Shown piece after piece: positions 1 to 11,024 of a stretch of 64,000 nt of DNA. Source of the stretch: Tillus elongatus (lineage: Eukaryota; Arthropoda; Insecta; Coleoptera; Cleridae); NCBI GenBank assembly GCA_964006375.1, contig OZ023264.1, positions 19,177,861 through 19,241,860 of the forward strand. Reading direction: 5' to 3'. The translations under genes and the position numbers were made by a program. The notes beneath the pieces are model-generated. The model saw only the letters and a program-made list of their open reading frames with translations. It was not told the DNA's origin and ran no database searches. Positions within the stretch are counted from its first letter, which is position 1. Each line of letters starts with the position of its first letter.

Positions 1-6
1 CACATT

Positions 7-408
7 TGATATTTATTGTTAGATCCTCGACGGTTCAGGGGCAAGAACGTGTGCGTCTGAACCGAAGGGTACTGGGTTCGATCCCAGGGTTCTCCTTTCA
101 CTTTTTCAGTACAAACTGTAACATTAACAGCAATCGAGGTTCTGGCATTGTATTTGAGCAAGTTGAATGTCTGCACGTTCCGCCTTTCGGAGAGGGCGTT
201 AAGCCGTCGGTCCCGTGTCCATGCGATGTTGGGCCCGTTAAAGATACCTACCCTCCTTACAGAAAGGCAGGGGTTCGGCAAAATTTCCAGGATAGTGAGG
301 TGAAACTGCTCCCTGGCGTCGGTGATTGGCCATAGACGCGGAAATAAGCCGACGTTAAAGAAACAAAACACACACACACACACACACACACAAATGATAT
401 TTATTGTT
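7..408 (+). mobile_element. tRNA-derived SINE copy 1, with TSD
   Basis: The head looks like a tRNA gene: an A-box-like segment at about 32-47 and a perfect B box GGTTCGATCCC at 75-85. A ~280-bp body and a (CA)n tail (about 368-392) follow. The 14-bp sequence TGATATTTATTGTT occurs at 7-20 and again at 395-408, so the unit between is bounded by a target-site duplication, as expected for LINE-mobilised retroposition. Related copies lie at about 36993-37340 and 41520-41871, and the body is reused inside the fold-back family at 32630-33060 and 40194-41474. Confidence 0.8.
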
Positions 409-1564
409 CCTGTTACAGAGGGAGGAACTACGCTGAACCCCAGTAAACCGAAATAAAATTTGACGACCGGTCGAACCAATGCATATGCTCCGAGGCGTGG
501 AAAGGAAGAGGGGGAGTACCAGATTCTAAAGAGATTAATGCACAAAACGTGATTACAGAGCATACTAAACAATGAATAACGAAACGCGGATTAGAAGCGG
601 GAAGTGATTGTACAAAGCCGACTTGATAAAAAGGCATTATACATAATGCAAGAATTCGGGGCTTAGAAGGCGTCTACTATTCACGTTGTCAAGACTTAAA
701 TAAATTATTTGTAGTGTTTGCTTAAGGGGACAGAGATATTTTGCAATATGTGTGGCCATGATGGGTTTTAGTGAATTTTTATTTAAAAAAATTTAGGCAC
801 ATTGCGTGCACGGAGAAGTCTGAGATTTGGCACAGTTAAAGTTCATATAGAGAAGGAGTGGGGAAAGATAAAATTTCTGTATATGTGTTACAAAACGATT
901 AAATAAAATAAAATATTCATTGTTTACGTTAATAAATCTGTCAAAGTCAAACACATATTACTCTATGGCCAAACAGATGTATATGGAATGATGATAGAGG
1001 TATACTCTATGACAAAAAATCATCAATAACGTTCAAACTTAAAAATGTAATGAATTGCGAGCGAATTTCGACCACTAGTTTTCATAAAAGTGTATTTCCA
1101 GCAACCGATATACAGCCTGTTTCCTAATTTCGTCCAGAAAATCCAGAGGCGTATTTTATGGGTAAAATTAAGGTAATTTTGTTAAATAAACATAGGGTTC
1201 CAAAGCCGTCGTTTCCGATATATAGGGTTTCCAAAACTGATAAAAAAATTAATTTAAAACTCCTAGATTTTTAAATTCATGACTTACAATGTTAAAAACT
1301 TGTATTTTATATGATATCAAACGAATAAATAAATAAAGTTTAGTCCCACAGAATTTAGAAACTTGTATGTGAGACAAAAATGTAACACCTTAGTGCTATA
1401 TTATAAACTCGGCACAACATACATAAAAGAGAGAGAAAAAATAAAGAGGCATGGACATCCTTCCGCAATCACTTGTCGCAAATACAGCGGAGATCAACCA
1501 GCACGGCTATATGGTCACACAGAAACATTAATATTTCAACTTCAATTTTTTTAATCTATATATT
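409..1564. other. AT-rich intergenic stretch
   Basis: No gene, RNA or repeat boundary recognised. Short ORFs here show no domain and no codon-like pattern. Confidence 0.4.
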
Positions 1565-2236
<672 letters not shown>

Positions 2237-2807
2237 AATAAGTGAACAGTTATTTAACATATGACCACGTTTGATCCAATTACTTTTTCATATCTTTGTA
2301 ATAAATTTCGTATACAATCGGCGTGACTAAAGATTAGACGATTTTTTCTCGTACATTTAGGTTATCTCCCAAACCAACAAAAACAAATCATTAGAAATTA
2401 CGTATTTATAATTTTTTTGGCGGTCTAAAAACGATATATTACCCCATCTCCCATATCGATATTTTGACAGCTGACACGAAATTTAAGGCCTATGTTTACT
2501 AAAAGGAATTCAGTAAACAAACAATTTCAGTTCACACACATCCATAAGTTATTGGCTAAAGCAGAGACTGGCACGACCAGCCAGACATTGATAAAGTCGA
2601 CTTCGCAATTTCGACGGTCGAGTCAGAGGATTTACAACCCCTGCAGAATATATGCTATTCACTATCAGAGATTGCGGGAGGGGTTGTTATTATCACAAAA
2701 GGGATGGGCTCCTCATTCTGATTCACTATTTAGATGTACTTCAGTTTTTAAAGCATGTGCTTCAAAATGCTGTACTTGATCAATAATTGGCGAGGGTAGA
2801 AAAGGAG
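2237..2807. other. Intergenic, nothing recognised
   Basis: A 95-codon ORF at 2492-2779 (+) is present but has no recognisable domain; I would not call it a gene. The sequence ends abruptly where LINE copy B begins. Confidence 0.35.
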
Positions 2808-4286
2808 CTCAAAAAATGCGCACCAGAACTTGCTCCTGTCCTGACTCGTCTGTTTCAGATATCTTACAATAAAGGCATATTCCCTAGTAATTGGAAAACT
2901 GCTCGAGTACAACCCATCCCCAAGAAAGGATCCAAAGCGCTCCCTAACAACTACAGGCCTATTTCTCTCCTTTCAGTCATCTCTAAAGTGATGGAAAAGT
3001 ATATAAACACCGAACTACTAAAATTCCTTGAAAAACACAGTCTAATCCACGACAGGCAGTATGGATTCCGTCAGCGCAGATCGACTGCCGACCTCCTTTC
3101 CTTTGTCACCCATTCTTGGAACAAGTCTATGGAACAACACGGTGAATCCCAGATTGTTGCTCTAGACATATCCAAAGCATTCGACCAGGTCTGGCACGCA
3201 GCGCTGCTTAATAAACTTCCGGCCTATGGCCTACCACCAAAACTTTGTACCTGGACAGCAAATTTCCTCTCCAACAGGAGCATATCTGTTGTTGTGGATG
3301 GCCATTCCTCTAAACTGTATCCAATTAATGCAGGAGTTCCTCAAGGTTCAGCTTTAGCCCCTACTTTGTTTCTTCTCCACATCAATGACCTCCTCTCTAG
3401 CACATCCAACCCAGTTCACAGTTACGTGGACGACAGCACCCTCCACTCAAATATACAATATTCTAAGCCTGTCTCTTTAGCCCAATTAGATGAGGATCGC
3501 AGACTCATGGAGGGTTCTGTCTCCGTGGACCTCCAAAAAATATTAGACTGGGGAAGTAGAAATCTTGTACAATTCAACCCCACCAAAACTAAGTCTTGCT
3601 TTCTTTCTCACAAGAGATACAGCAGCCCTAGACCCATCACAATGAACAACCAAGTTATTCAAAGCAATGAGTCCTTTTCTCTTGTTGGCATTTCTGTGGA
3701 TCGAAATCTTAATTGGCACCAACATGTTACATCAATTGCAGAAGCGGCTGCTAAGAAATTGGGTTTCCTCTTCCGGGCTCGCAAATACTTTTCACCAACT
3801 AATCTCTATACCTTATACACTTCACAAATAAGGCCAAACCTAGAATACTGCTCCCACATCTGGGGTGCAGCTGCCGCTTCTACACTCGTTATCCTGGACT
3901 CCATTCAAAAGAGAGCTATACGTCTCATCGGTGACCCTACCCTCACCCAAAGGCTTCCATCCCTTGCCCACCGACGTGCCGTTGGTGACCTCTCTCTCTT
4001 TTATAGATATCTGCACGGGCACTGCTCAGAGGAGCTTTCCTCCATAGTTCCTCCACCTGCTGCCCCCAACAGATCTACCAGGGGAACAGAGCGAATGCAC
4101 CCTTTTACTGTCCAGGTCACCAGACATAGAACATCTTGTTATGCCCGCTCGTTTGTCCCGAGGACTTCCAAGTTGTGGAATTCCTTGCCGGCACATGTTT
4201 TTCCTTCTCCTCCGAACCTCCAAACCTTCAAGTCCAGAATCAACAAGCTGCCTCTTTCCTCCTTGTCAACACCCACGGTACGATAG
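2808..4286 (+). CDS. LINE reverse transcriptase, N-truncated (copy B)
   Basis: Open from the truncation point to TAG at 4284-4286 and equivalent to residues ~500-988 of copy C. The RT blocks are in order: NYRPISLLSVISKVMEKY, QYGFRQRRSTADLL, LDISKAFDQVWHAAL (catalytic Asp), GVPQGSALAPTLFLLHINDL and SYVDD (two catalytic Asps). The A in YADD of the sister copies is V here. The apartic/APE endonuclease is missing, so the copy cannot mobilise alone. No promoter or natural start codon belongs to this fragment; it is a dead-on-arrival insertion whose frame is still intact because it is recent. Confidence 0.85.
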   Translation, partial: LKKCAPELAPVLTRLFQISYNKGIFPSNWKTARVQPIPKKGSKALPNNYRPISLLSVISKVMEKYINTELLKFLEKHSLIHDRQYGFRQRRSTADLLSFVTHSWNKSMEQHGESQIVALDISKAFDQVWHAALLNKLPAYGLPPKLCTWTANFLSNRSISVVVDGHSSKLYPINAGVPQGSALAPTLFLLHINDLLSSTSNPVHSYVDDSTLHSNIQYSKPVSLAQLDEDRRLMEGSVSVDLQKILDWGSRNLVQFNPTKTKSCFLSHKRYSSPRPITMNNQVIQSNESFSLVGISVDRNLNWHQHVTSIAEAAAKKLGFLFRARKYFSPTNLYTLYTSQIRPNLEYCSHIWGAAAASTLVILDSIQKRAIRLIGDPTLTQRLPSLAHRRAVGDLSLFYRYLHGHCSEELSSIVPPPAAPNRSTRGTERMHPFTVQVTRHRTSCYARSFVPRTSKLWNSLPAHVFPSPPNLQTFKSRINKLPLSSLSTPTVR

Positions 4287-4322
4287 TATTTAGGCTGTAA
4301 GCCCTCGTGGTGTGTTGTTGAC

Positions 4323-4400
<78 letters not shown>
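2808..4400 (+). mobile_element. Family-1 LINE copy B, 5'-truncated, poly(A)-tailed
   Basis: A 5'-truncated copy starting inside the RT ORF (homology to copy C begins at CTCAAAAAATGCGCACC) and ending in ~75 A residues at 4326-4400. Truncation and tail are the normal products of target-primed reverse transcription. It is nearly identical to copy C, including the GTTGACAT sequence before the A tract, so B and C are the young subfamily in this window. I could not identify a target-site duplication. Confidence 0.93.
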
Positions 4401-4403
<3 letters not shown>

Positions 4404-4889
4404 GTATTAGAAATATATGACCAAATGGCTACTCATAAACGACATCTTTTATTTTGCATTTTTAGTGAATTTTCTTTTAAAAAACTTCACTAATGAGGAG
4501 ATCCCGACTTTTGAATTTTGAAAAAAAAATTCTTCAAATAATAAATAAAATGATTTTCTTTGTTTACTAGTGTTCGCAATTTTGTTTTGTTAGTCATAAG
4601 CAATTTTAATTATAACCACAAAATAACTCGAGAAGGTAAGGAATGTGCATATCATTTTTACATTTTTTCCGTATTTTTGCCATTCAGATGTCTCACATTT
4701 CATCACGTTCTGTACGAGAGTCAGTATTAGTAAATAATTTACCCTTCGTGAAAATAAACTTAAGATTACTTGAGATGGGTCATTGAGATGATTTAAGAAA
4801 AAGTCTGGACGCAGCAAGTGCGTTATGGTAGTGAATTTTCATTAAAATGTTTTTAATGGCAAATATGTCTTTTTTAATAAAAGCAGGCA
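4401..4889. repeat. R-family repeat ends flanking AT-rich sequence
   Basis: Two hallmarks of the dispersed R family are present: the CACTAATGAGGAGATCCCGA block near 4488-4507 and GACGCAGCAAGTGCGTTATG near 4809-4828. No coding potential. Confidence 0.5.
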
Positions 4890-5743
4890 TCAAATTTGGC
4901 TAAATATTTTTTACACAAAATTTTGAATACATAAGATTCAATTTATATACCTAGTATGTAATTAAAATTGAAAATAAAATAATCTGTTTGCACGAAAACA
5001 CATTAAAACCTTATTTTCGACGAATTTCGTTTAAAAAATGTTCTATCAATTGAATAATTTTTCATAGAAAAATTATCAACAAACGTTTCTTCAAAGAAAA
5101 TACATTAAATTGATTTATAAGAAAATTCGCTATTAAAAGAACATTTTGTACAAGATTCGCTAATAAAAAAAGATTAAAGAAATTAAAAAAACTGGTCCGA
5201 TTTTCCTGGCCAACCAACCATTTCAAGTTATTTACCCACCTACCAAAATATAATTTTCCACAAAAACTTTTTTCGACAACACAACAATAATTTCATGAAA
5301 ATTTGCAAACGATTTTGCAAGAAAATCCGTAAACATTTTTTTTATATAATAAATTATCAAACATTTATCATTGGTTACCAAAATTTCACAAAAACATTTT
5401 ACAAAAATGATTTTACGAAGACTTGCTAAATATCTTTTACACAAAATTTTGCTAAAAGAATACATAAAATTCTAATTGTATACCTAATCTGTAATTAAAA
5501 TCGAAACTAAAATAATTTGTTTGCGCGAAAATCCATTAAAACCTTATTTTCGACGAATTTCGTTTAAAAAATGGTCCATCAACTGAATAATTTTTCATAC
5601 AAAAATTCGCAACAAATGTTTCTTCAACGAAAATTCATTAAATTCATTTATAAGAAAATTCTATAATAAAGGAACATTCTGTACAAGAAAATTAGCTAAT
5701 AGAAATAAATTAAATAAATTTAAAAATATTCAAAATCTGGTCT

Positions 5744-5745
<2 letters not shown>
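4890..5745 (+). repeat. Two ~300-bp direct repeats
   Basis: About 4892-5215 and 5424-5745 are diverged copies in the same orientation, sharing for example CCTTATTTTCGACGAATTTC in both. The spacing is ~530 bp, indicating a local tandem duplication of an AT-rich repeat. LINE copy C is inserted exactly at the end of the second unit, after AAATCTGGTCTAA. A related stretch occurs near 19880-20320. Confidence 0.75.
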
Positions 5746-5746
<1 letters not shown>

Positions 5747-5778
<32 letters not shown>

Positions 5779-8700
5779 CAACAACACACCACGAGGGCTT
5801 ACAGCCTAAATACTATCGTACCGTGGGTGTTGACAAGGAGGAAAGAGGCAGCTTGTTAATTCTGGACTTGAAGGTTTGGAGGTTCGGAGGAGAAGGAAAA
5901 ACATGTGCCGGCAAGGAATTCCACAACTTGGAAGTCCTCGGGACAAAAGAGCGGGCATAACAAGATGTTCTATGTCTGGTGACCTGGACATTAAAAGGGT
6001 GCATTCGCTCTGTTCCCCTGGTAGATCTGCTGGGGGCAGAAGGTGGGGGAATTATGGAGGAAAGCTCCTCTGAGCAGTGCCCGTGCAGATATCTATAAAA
6101 GAGAGAGAGGTCACCAACGGCACGTCGGTGGGCAAGGGATGGAAGCCTTTGGGTGAGGGTAGGGTCACCGATGAGACGTATAGCTCTCTTTTGAATGGAG
6201 TCCAGGATAGCGAGTGTAGAAGCGGCAGCTGCACCCCAGATGTGGGAGCAGTATTCGAGGTTTGGCCTTATTTGTGAAGTGTATAAGGTATAGAGATTAG
6301 TTGGTGAAAAGTATTTGCGAGCCCGGAAGAGGAAACCCAATTTCTTAGCAGCCGCTTCTGCAATTGATGTAACATGTTGGTGCCAATTAAGATTTCGATC
6401 CACAGAAATGCCAACAAGAGAAAAGGACTCATTACTTTGAATAACTTGGTTGTTCATTGTGATGGGTCTAGGGCTGCTGTATCTCTTGTGAGAAAGAAAG
6501 CAAGACTTAGTTTTGGTGGGGTTGAATTGTACAAGATTTCTACTTCCCCAGTCTAATATTTTTTGGAGGTCTACGGAGACAGAACCCTCCATGAGTCTGC
6601 GATCCTCATCTAATTGGGCTAAAGAGACAGGTTTAGAATATTGTATGTTTGAGTGGAGGGTGCTGTCGTCCGCGTAACTGTGAACTGGGTTGGATGTGCT
6701 AGAGAGGAGGTCATTGATGTGGAGAAGAAACAAAGTAGGGGCTAAAGCTGAACCTTGAGGAACTCCTGCATTAATTGGATACAGTTTAGAGGAATGGCCA
6801 TCCACAACAACAGATATGCTCCTGTTGGAGAGGAAATTTGCTGTCCAGGTACAAAGTTTTGGTGGTAGGCCATAGGCCGGAAGTTTATTAAGCAGCGCTG
6901 CGTGCCAGACCTGGTCGAATGCTTTGGATATGTCTAGAGCAACAATCTGGGATTCACCGTGTTGTTCCATAGACTTGTTCCAAGAATGGGTGACAAAGGA
7001 AAGGAGGTCGGCAGTCGATCTGCGCTGACGGAATCCATACTGCCTGTCGTGGATTAGACTGTGTTTTTCAAGGAATTTTAGTAGTTCGGTGTTTATATAC
7101 TTTTCCATCACTTTAGAGATGACTGAAAGGAGAGAAATAGGCCTGTAGTTGCTAGGAAGCGCTTTGGATCCTTTCTTGGGGATGGGTTGTACTCGAGCAG
7201 TTTTCCAGTTACTAGGGAATATGCCTTTATTGTAAGATATCTGAAACAGACGAGTCAGGACAGGAGCAAGTTCTGGTGCGCATTTTTTGAGAACAATTGC
7301 TGGGATCTCGTCAAGGCCAGAGGCTTTCCTAGTATTAAGAGAAGAGAGCATCTTTCGTACCTTTTTAGTTTTGAAAATGATATCAGTCATTTTATGCGCG
7401 ACATTGGGGACTGTTGGTGGTTGAACATTTGGAGGTGGGTTGAGAGTAGAATTTCCGGCGAACAACGAAGCAAAAAGTTCAGCCTTGCCCAGGGCGGTAG
7501 AAACAATTTCATCACCTGAGACAAGAGGTGGGAACGTGCTCTTGCAGAAATTATTCCCAATAGACTTAGCAAGAGTCCAGAAGGGTTTGCCGCCGTTGGA
7601 GCTTGAGAGGACTTTGTTTTTGATGTGGTCATTAAACGAGTTTTTTGCCTCAGAAAGAATGCGGACATAGCGGTTTCTTGCGTCGTTGAATGCTTGACGA
7701 TTTTCTTGACTGGGATTGTGTAGAAGCGTTTTGTGAGCTTTGACCTTTTCAAGTCTGGCCTTGTCACACGATTTTGAGAACCAGGGCTTTTGAGTGGCTG
7801 AAGAGGTTTTCTGTGTACGTGGAATAAATAATTCCATGCCAGCTTGGATAATTTCGGTGACGTTTTTTGAGATATCAGAGGGGTCAGGATGAGAGAAGCA
7901 GACAGACGCCCATGGAAATGAGGAAAAGTAATTTCGCATTTCGTCCCAGTTTGCGGAGTTGTAGTGCCAAACGATACGTGGGTGTGATGACTGTGTGACC
8001 TCGGGTTGCATTGCACAGGAAGCAGTGACCATGCCGTGGTCTGAGCGACCAAGGGGGGCGGTGACTGATATCTTATAGCATTCAGGATTTGTAGTAAGAA
8101 GGAGATCCAAGGGATTTGAGCTGTGTGTTGGGATACGAGGAAAGTAAGTAGGTTGCTGAACCATATTGGCCAAAGAATTGCTGACTGCAAAGGCCTCCGC
8201 TGCTCTCCCTTGTGGATCGGTTTTTGAAGATCCTAGCCATTCCTTATTATGGACATTGAAGTCGCCAAGAATAGTGACCTCGGAGGAAGGATATTCAGAA
8301 ATCAGATAGTCGGTTTTTTCAGAAAGGTAGTCAAAGAGCTGGACAAAGTTGTTGTCAGAAGGTGACCGGTAAATGCAACAGATGAATTTAGTTGCAGCCC
8401 TGAGAGAGAGTTTTATCCATAGTATGTCTTTTCTTCCAGCTTCTAAATTGGGAAGTCTGGTGCAGGGTAGATTGCTACGGACGTATGCGCACACGCCTCC
8501 ATGCAATCTAAAGGCAGTAAGGAGCTCATACCCCGGGAAATTAAGGTGATTAGTGGCTGTTTTGGCACTGATTTGGGTTTCGGTGAGGAAGAGGAGTTGG
8601 GGCCTGTTAGCCTGGAGGAAATGGTGGACGGAGTTCAGGTTAGAATTTAGGCCACATATATTCGAAAAGGATATGTTAAATCTTGATGTTGGCGCCCCGT

Positions 8701-8860
8701 GTACACCCCTCTCCCGGAGATCCGAATGGAGGGGTATTTTGCCTCCGGAATATTTTATACAAGGAGGAGCCATCATCATTTTTGCTTATAAGGGAAACCG
8801 ACTCATACACCAGAACCGGAAACGTCCGTTGGGACTTCACCGGCACCTTGATGAACAAAA
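5747..8860 (-). mobile_element. Family-1 LINE copy C, near full length
   Basis: The poly(T) at 5747-5774 is the poly(A) tail of this minus-strand element. One uninterrupted ORF fills it, followed by a ~40-bp 3' UTR. Homology with copy D extends 5' to about 8853 (shared CATCAAGG then CCGGTGAAGTCCCAAC), where C stops and D continues into tandem monomers. C is therefore slightly 5'-truncated within the 5' UTR. There is no room for a gag-like ORF1. The domain order (APE endonuclease then RT), the poly(A) tail and the motifs place it in the CR1/jockey assemblage; the exact clade is uncertain. Confidence 0.93.
5813..8779 (-). CDS. LINE endonuclease/reverse transcriptase, 988 aa, intact
   Basis: A single ORF encodes the retrotransposition enzyme, which nicks target DNA and copies the element RNA onto it. 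APE endonuclease, residues ~34-260: N40 in FSNICGLNSN, E67 in LTETQ, Y137 in CIYRSPSDN, GDFN at 172-175, D225 in LDLLL and SDH at 246-248. Reverse transcriptase, ~470-760: NYRPISLLS at 547-555, motif A LDISKAFD with D619, GVPQGS at 675-680 and YADD at 705-708. All expected catalytic residues are present. The start is the first of three consecutive Met codons, preserved in copy D. The C-terminal ~230 residues follow the RT, and no RNase H is visible. This is the only fully intact copy here and is plausibly active. Confidence 0.93.
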   Translation of the reverse strand: MMMAPPCIKYSGGKIPLHSDLRERGVHGAPTSRFNISFSNICGLNSNLNSVHHFLQANRPQLLFLTETQISAKTATNHLNFPGYELLTAFRLHGGVCAYVRSNLPCTRLPNLEAGRKDILWIKLSLRAATKFICCIYRSPSDNNFVQLFDYLSEKTDYLISEYPSSEVTILGDFNVHNKEWLGSSKTDPQGRAAEAFAVSNSLANMVQQPTYFPRIPTHSSNPLDLLLTTNPECYKISVTAPLGRSDHGMVTASCAMQPEVTQSSHPRIVWHYNSANWDEMRNYFSSFPWASVCFSHPDPSDISKNVTEIIQAGMELFIPRTQKTSSATQKPWFSKSCDKARLEKVKAHKTLLHNPSQENRQAFNDARNRYVRILSEAKNSFNDHIKNKVLSSSNGGKPFWTLAKSIGNNFCKSTFPPLVSGDEIVSTALGKAELFASLFAGNSTLNPPPNVQPPTVPNVAHKMTDIIFKTKKVRKMLSSLNTRKASGLDEIPAIVLKKCAPELAPVLTRLFQISYNKGIFPSNWKTARVQPIPKKGSKALPSNYRPISLLSVISKVMEKYINTELLKFLEKHSLIHDRQYGFRQRRSTADLLSFVTHSWNKSMEQHGESQIVALDISKAFDQVWHAALLNKLPAYGLPPKLCTWTANFLSNRSISVVVDGHSSKLYPINAGVPQGSALAPTLFLLHINDLLSSTSNPVHSYADDSTLHSNIQYSKPVSLAQLDEDRRLMEGSVSVDLQKILDWGSRNLVQFNPTKTKSCFLSHKRYSSPRPITMNNQVIQSNESFSLVGISVDRNLNWHQHVTSIAEAAAKKLGFLFRARKYFSPTNLYTLYTSQIRPNLEYCSHIWGAAAASTLAILDSIQKRAIRLIGDPTLTQRLPSLAHRRAVGDLSLFYRYLHGHCSEELSSIIPPPSAPSRSTRGTERMHPFNVQVTRHRTSCYARSFVPRTSKLWNSLPAHVFPSPPNLQTFKSRINKLPLSSLSTPTVR

Positions 8861-9419
8861 CTAGATAATTTTTCTGTGGCTTCACAGAGAAAATTCTTTT
8901 GCATATGGATGCTGTAAAGATTGAAAATTGTAGAGAAGAAAACAACCTCTTCTGATGTCACAAATCTCTACGTCTATGTTAACTGTGAAACGGTTTTACC
9001 AACTAACGGCAACAACAGCTGCTATTAAACTTGAATTAAAAGTCTTAAAAGTGCTTATCTTTAATTTTCAACAAAAAGTCGCTAAACAATATTGGAATTA
9101 CACAATCTCATCATATCACGTTAAAATTGAATCAAAGACGAAAAAAGTAAAGAAAGTTGAAAGAGAAATTCAGTCAACGTGAGATTTAAACCCGCGTCCC
9201 TTCGCTCATCAACCATGCACCACTGTAAGCCTTGTATCACAGTCTGCAATAAAATGTAGATAACTGATAATGGTCTTAAGTGATTTATTTGGAATATGTG
9301 AGGTCTTTAGAGGCAAATTTTGTAACTATTTTAGAAAATGAGAAGTGTAGCATAAATCTAAAATATTCTAACATACATTTTATGCAATATTACATACAAT
9401 ATTTCGATATTGCGTCTTC
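8861..9419. other. AT-rich intergenic stretch
   Basis: Nothing recognised. The sequence flanking the LINE 5' end shows no clear target duplication with the 3' flank. Confidence 0.35.
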
Positions 9420-9925
9420 TCTAACTTTTAGTGGCACTAAAATTTTGCTTTTTTAAGTGCCTATAACTTTTTTTCTTTCAACTTAGAGACCTAAATTTTG
9501 TGCAGAGTTTGGTTTTTCCAATATAAACCAGGTGCCGAAGCTTTGTTATTTTCGGAGAGATGAATTTTTGCTTAAAAAAATTTTCTCGGAAAAACTAGTC
9601 CGAATTTCCCGGAACTTACCCAAGCCACTTGGGCATGCACAATAAACCAAAGGTTGCATTGCTATCGGGGCGGCGAGGCCGCGGACGAGCCCTGAGGCAG
9701 AGAAAAAAACCACTTGTAAAAAGAACTTACTCGCCAAATTTTATCAAAATCGGCCGATTATTTTTTAAGTTATCGGTGTTAAAACATATAAGAATTAAAA
9801 CTGCCCCCGGATATGTGTTCTAGGGGACCTAGTTAACGCTCATTTGAACAAATTTTTTCAAAATTCAAAAGTCGCGATCTCCTCATTAGTGAATTAAAAA
9901 AAAAATTCGCTAAAAAGATAAAGTT
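9420..9925 (+). repeat. R-family interspersed repeat
   Basis: An unclassified high-copy family recognised by ordered blocks: TTATTTTCGGAGA; CCGAATTTCCCGGAA; CAAGCCACTTG; ATCAAAATCGGCCGATTATT; GGATATGTGTTCTAGGGGAC; CGCTCATTTGAA; GTCGCGATCTCCTCATTAGTG. The same blocks recur at 23200-23475 (minus), 31545-32000, 36230-36930, 55780-56058 and as partial copies elsewhere. No protein is encoded. It contains a small nested insertion at 9632-9709. Confidence 0.75.
9632..9709 (+). mobile_element. 78-bp A-tailed insertion with 7-bp TSD
   Basis: CCACTTG occurs at 9625-9631 and again at 9710-9716. Other R-family copies read CCACTTGCAAAAGGAAGG without interruption. The inserted DNA is unusually GC-rich (CGGGGCGGCGAGGCCGCGGA) and ends in AGAGAAAAAAA, like a tiny retroposed RNA fragment. 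I do not recognise the source RNA. Confidence 0.6.
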
Positions 9926-10719
9926 AACTGAAAGAGAACGTATCATAGTATGAAATATAACTGATTTTGGTGACCCAACTCGTACCCAAGCGTAGGATAA
10001 TACAATTATTTAACAACCGAAAGCAAGGCGAGAAAAATTGGAAATAAAAAGTAAATTCGAACATGTTCGAGATTATCTAAATCTGGAAGGCTTTCGCAAA
10101 CTAAGTAAGTTTAGTTGAATGTTTTACTGTCACTGAAAGATGATCCACGATCTTCGCTTAAAAAGACTGAATTGACGTGACAAATCAAAATCGACGGCTT
10201 AACGATTTATTATGCACAATCAAAAGTGTCATCCCAACAGAACTTGCCCGGTACAAGAATTATCTGACGACGGCTTCAATCACAGAAATCAGTTATGTGA
10301 ACAAATGCAACAGATGTGTATCACAATCCCAAACTTCGAAAAAATATTTTTTCCTTCTTCAGATAGATCAACTTTTAAAAGTTAGTAGTGCAATTAATAG
10401 ACAAAACTGCCCCTACAGAAATTCACAGGTGGATAATGGCAGGTACAGACTTAGTACTCTTCAAAAACAAATCTGGCGACGTATAGTGAAATATCGAATC
10501 ATAAGCTTTTACTTTTTGATCAGACATAACAGGTGAAATATATTTTAATTCAGATAAGCTTAATTTCGCACATGACAGCCATATATCCAGACTAAGGATG
10601 ACCTGATCTTCCAGCTAATCAGCTCTTTTTCGAGCATGATAGAGCACCTCCACACTAAGCAGAGTCTCCGTCCAAACTTAATATGCCTGAATCTTACAAT
10701 TACCCATAGCGTTATGAAT
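9926..10719. other. Intergenic; unassigned 119-codon ORF
   Basis: An ORF at 10177-10536 (+) has no recognisable motif. The rest is AT-rich and featureless. Confidence 0.3.
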
Positions 10720-10900
10720 ATCAGATGAATATATTAAACAGCAAAGGCCCAAGCAGTATGCCCTGAGGTACACCCGACAACATATTCAGAAATTAAGACA
10801 AATATCCACTGTAGAATACCCACTGAGGTTTGATTTGCAGAAATCGTCGATCCAGCTGGAGCAAAACTATAAAACCCAAATTTGGAGACTAGTACACAGA
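10720..10900 (-). pseudogene. Degenerate LINE reverse-transcriptase fragment
   Basis: The minus strand across about 10724-10775 reads GVPQGILLGPLLFNIFI, the canonical RT block B' (template/primer grip) of CR1/jockey-type LINEs, followed immediately by a stop. The upstream frames to ~10900 are broken. It differs from family 1 (GVPQGSALAPTLFLL), so it is a remnant of another LINE lineage. Confidence 0.6.
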
Positions 10901-11024
10901 TTACTATACTTCAGTATCACAATACGGCGAAGTAGCAAAAAATAAATTTCTGCGTATTAGAGGTGAACGACATAGGCGCGCATTATAAGTAGCTGATGTA
11001 TGCACTAAGTTTTTTTATAATATT

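Noticed and set aside
7387..8190. 267-codon minus-strand ORF and several plus-strand ORFs inside LINE copy C
   Set aside because: Alternative-frame shadows of the 988-aa LINE ORF; similar shadows occur in copies B, D and E.
10177..10536. 119-codon ORF as a gene
   Set aside because: No domain, no splice or poly(A) context, and composition similar to surrounding intergenic DNA.
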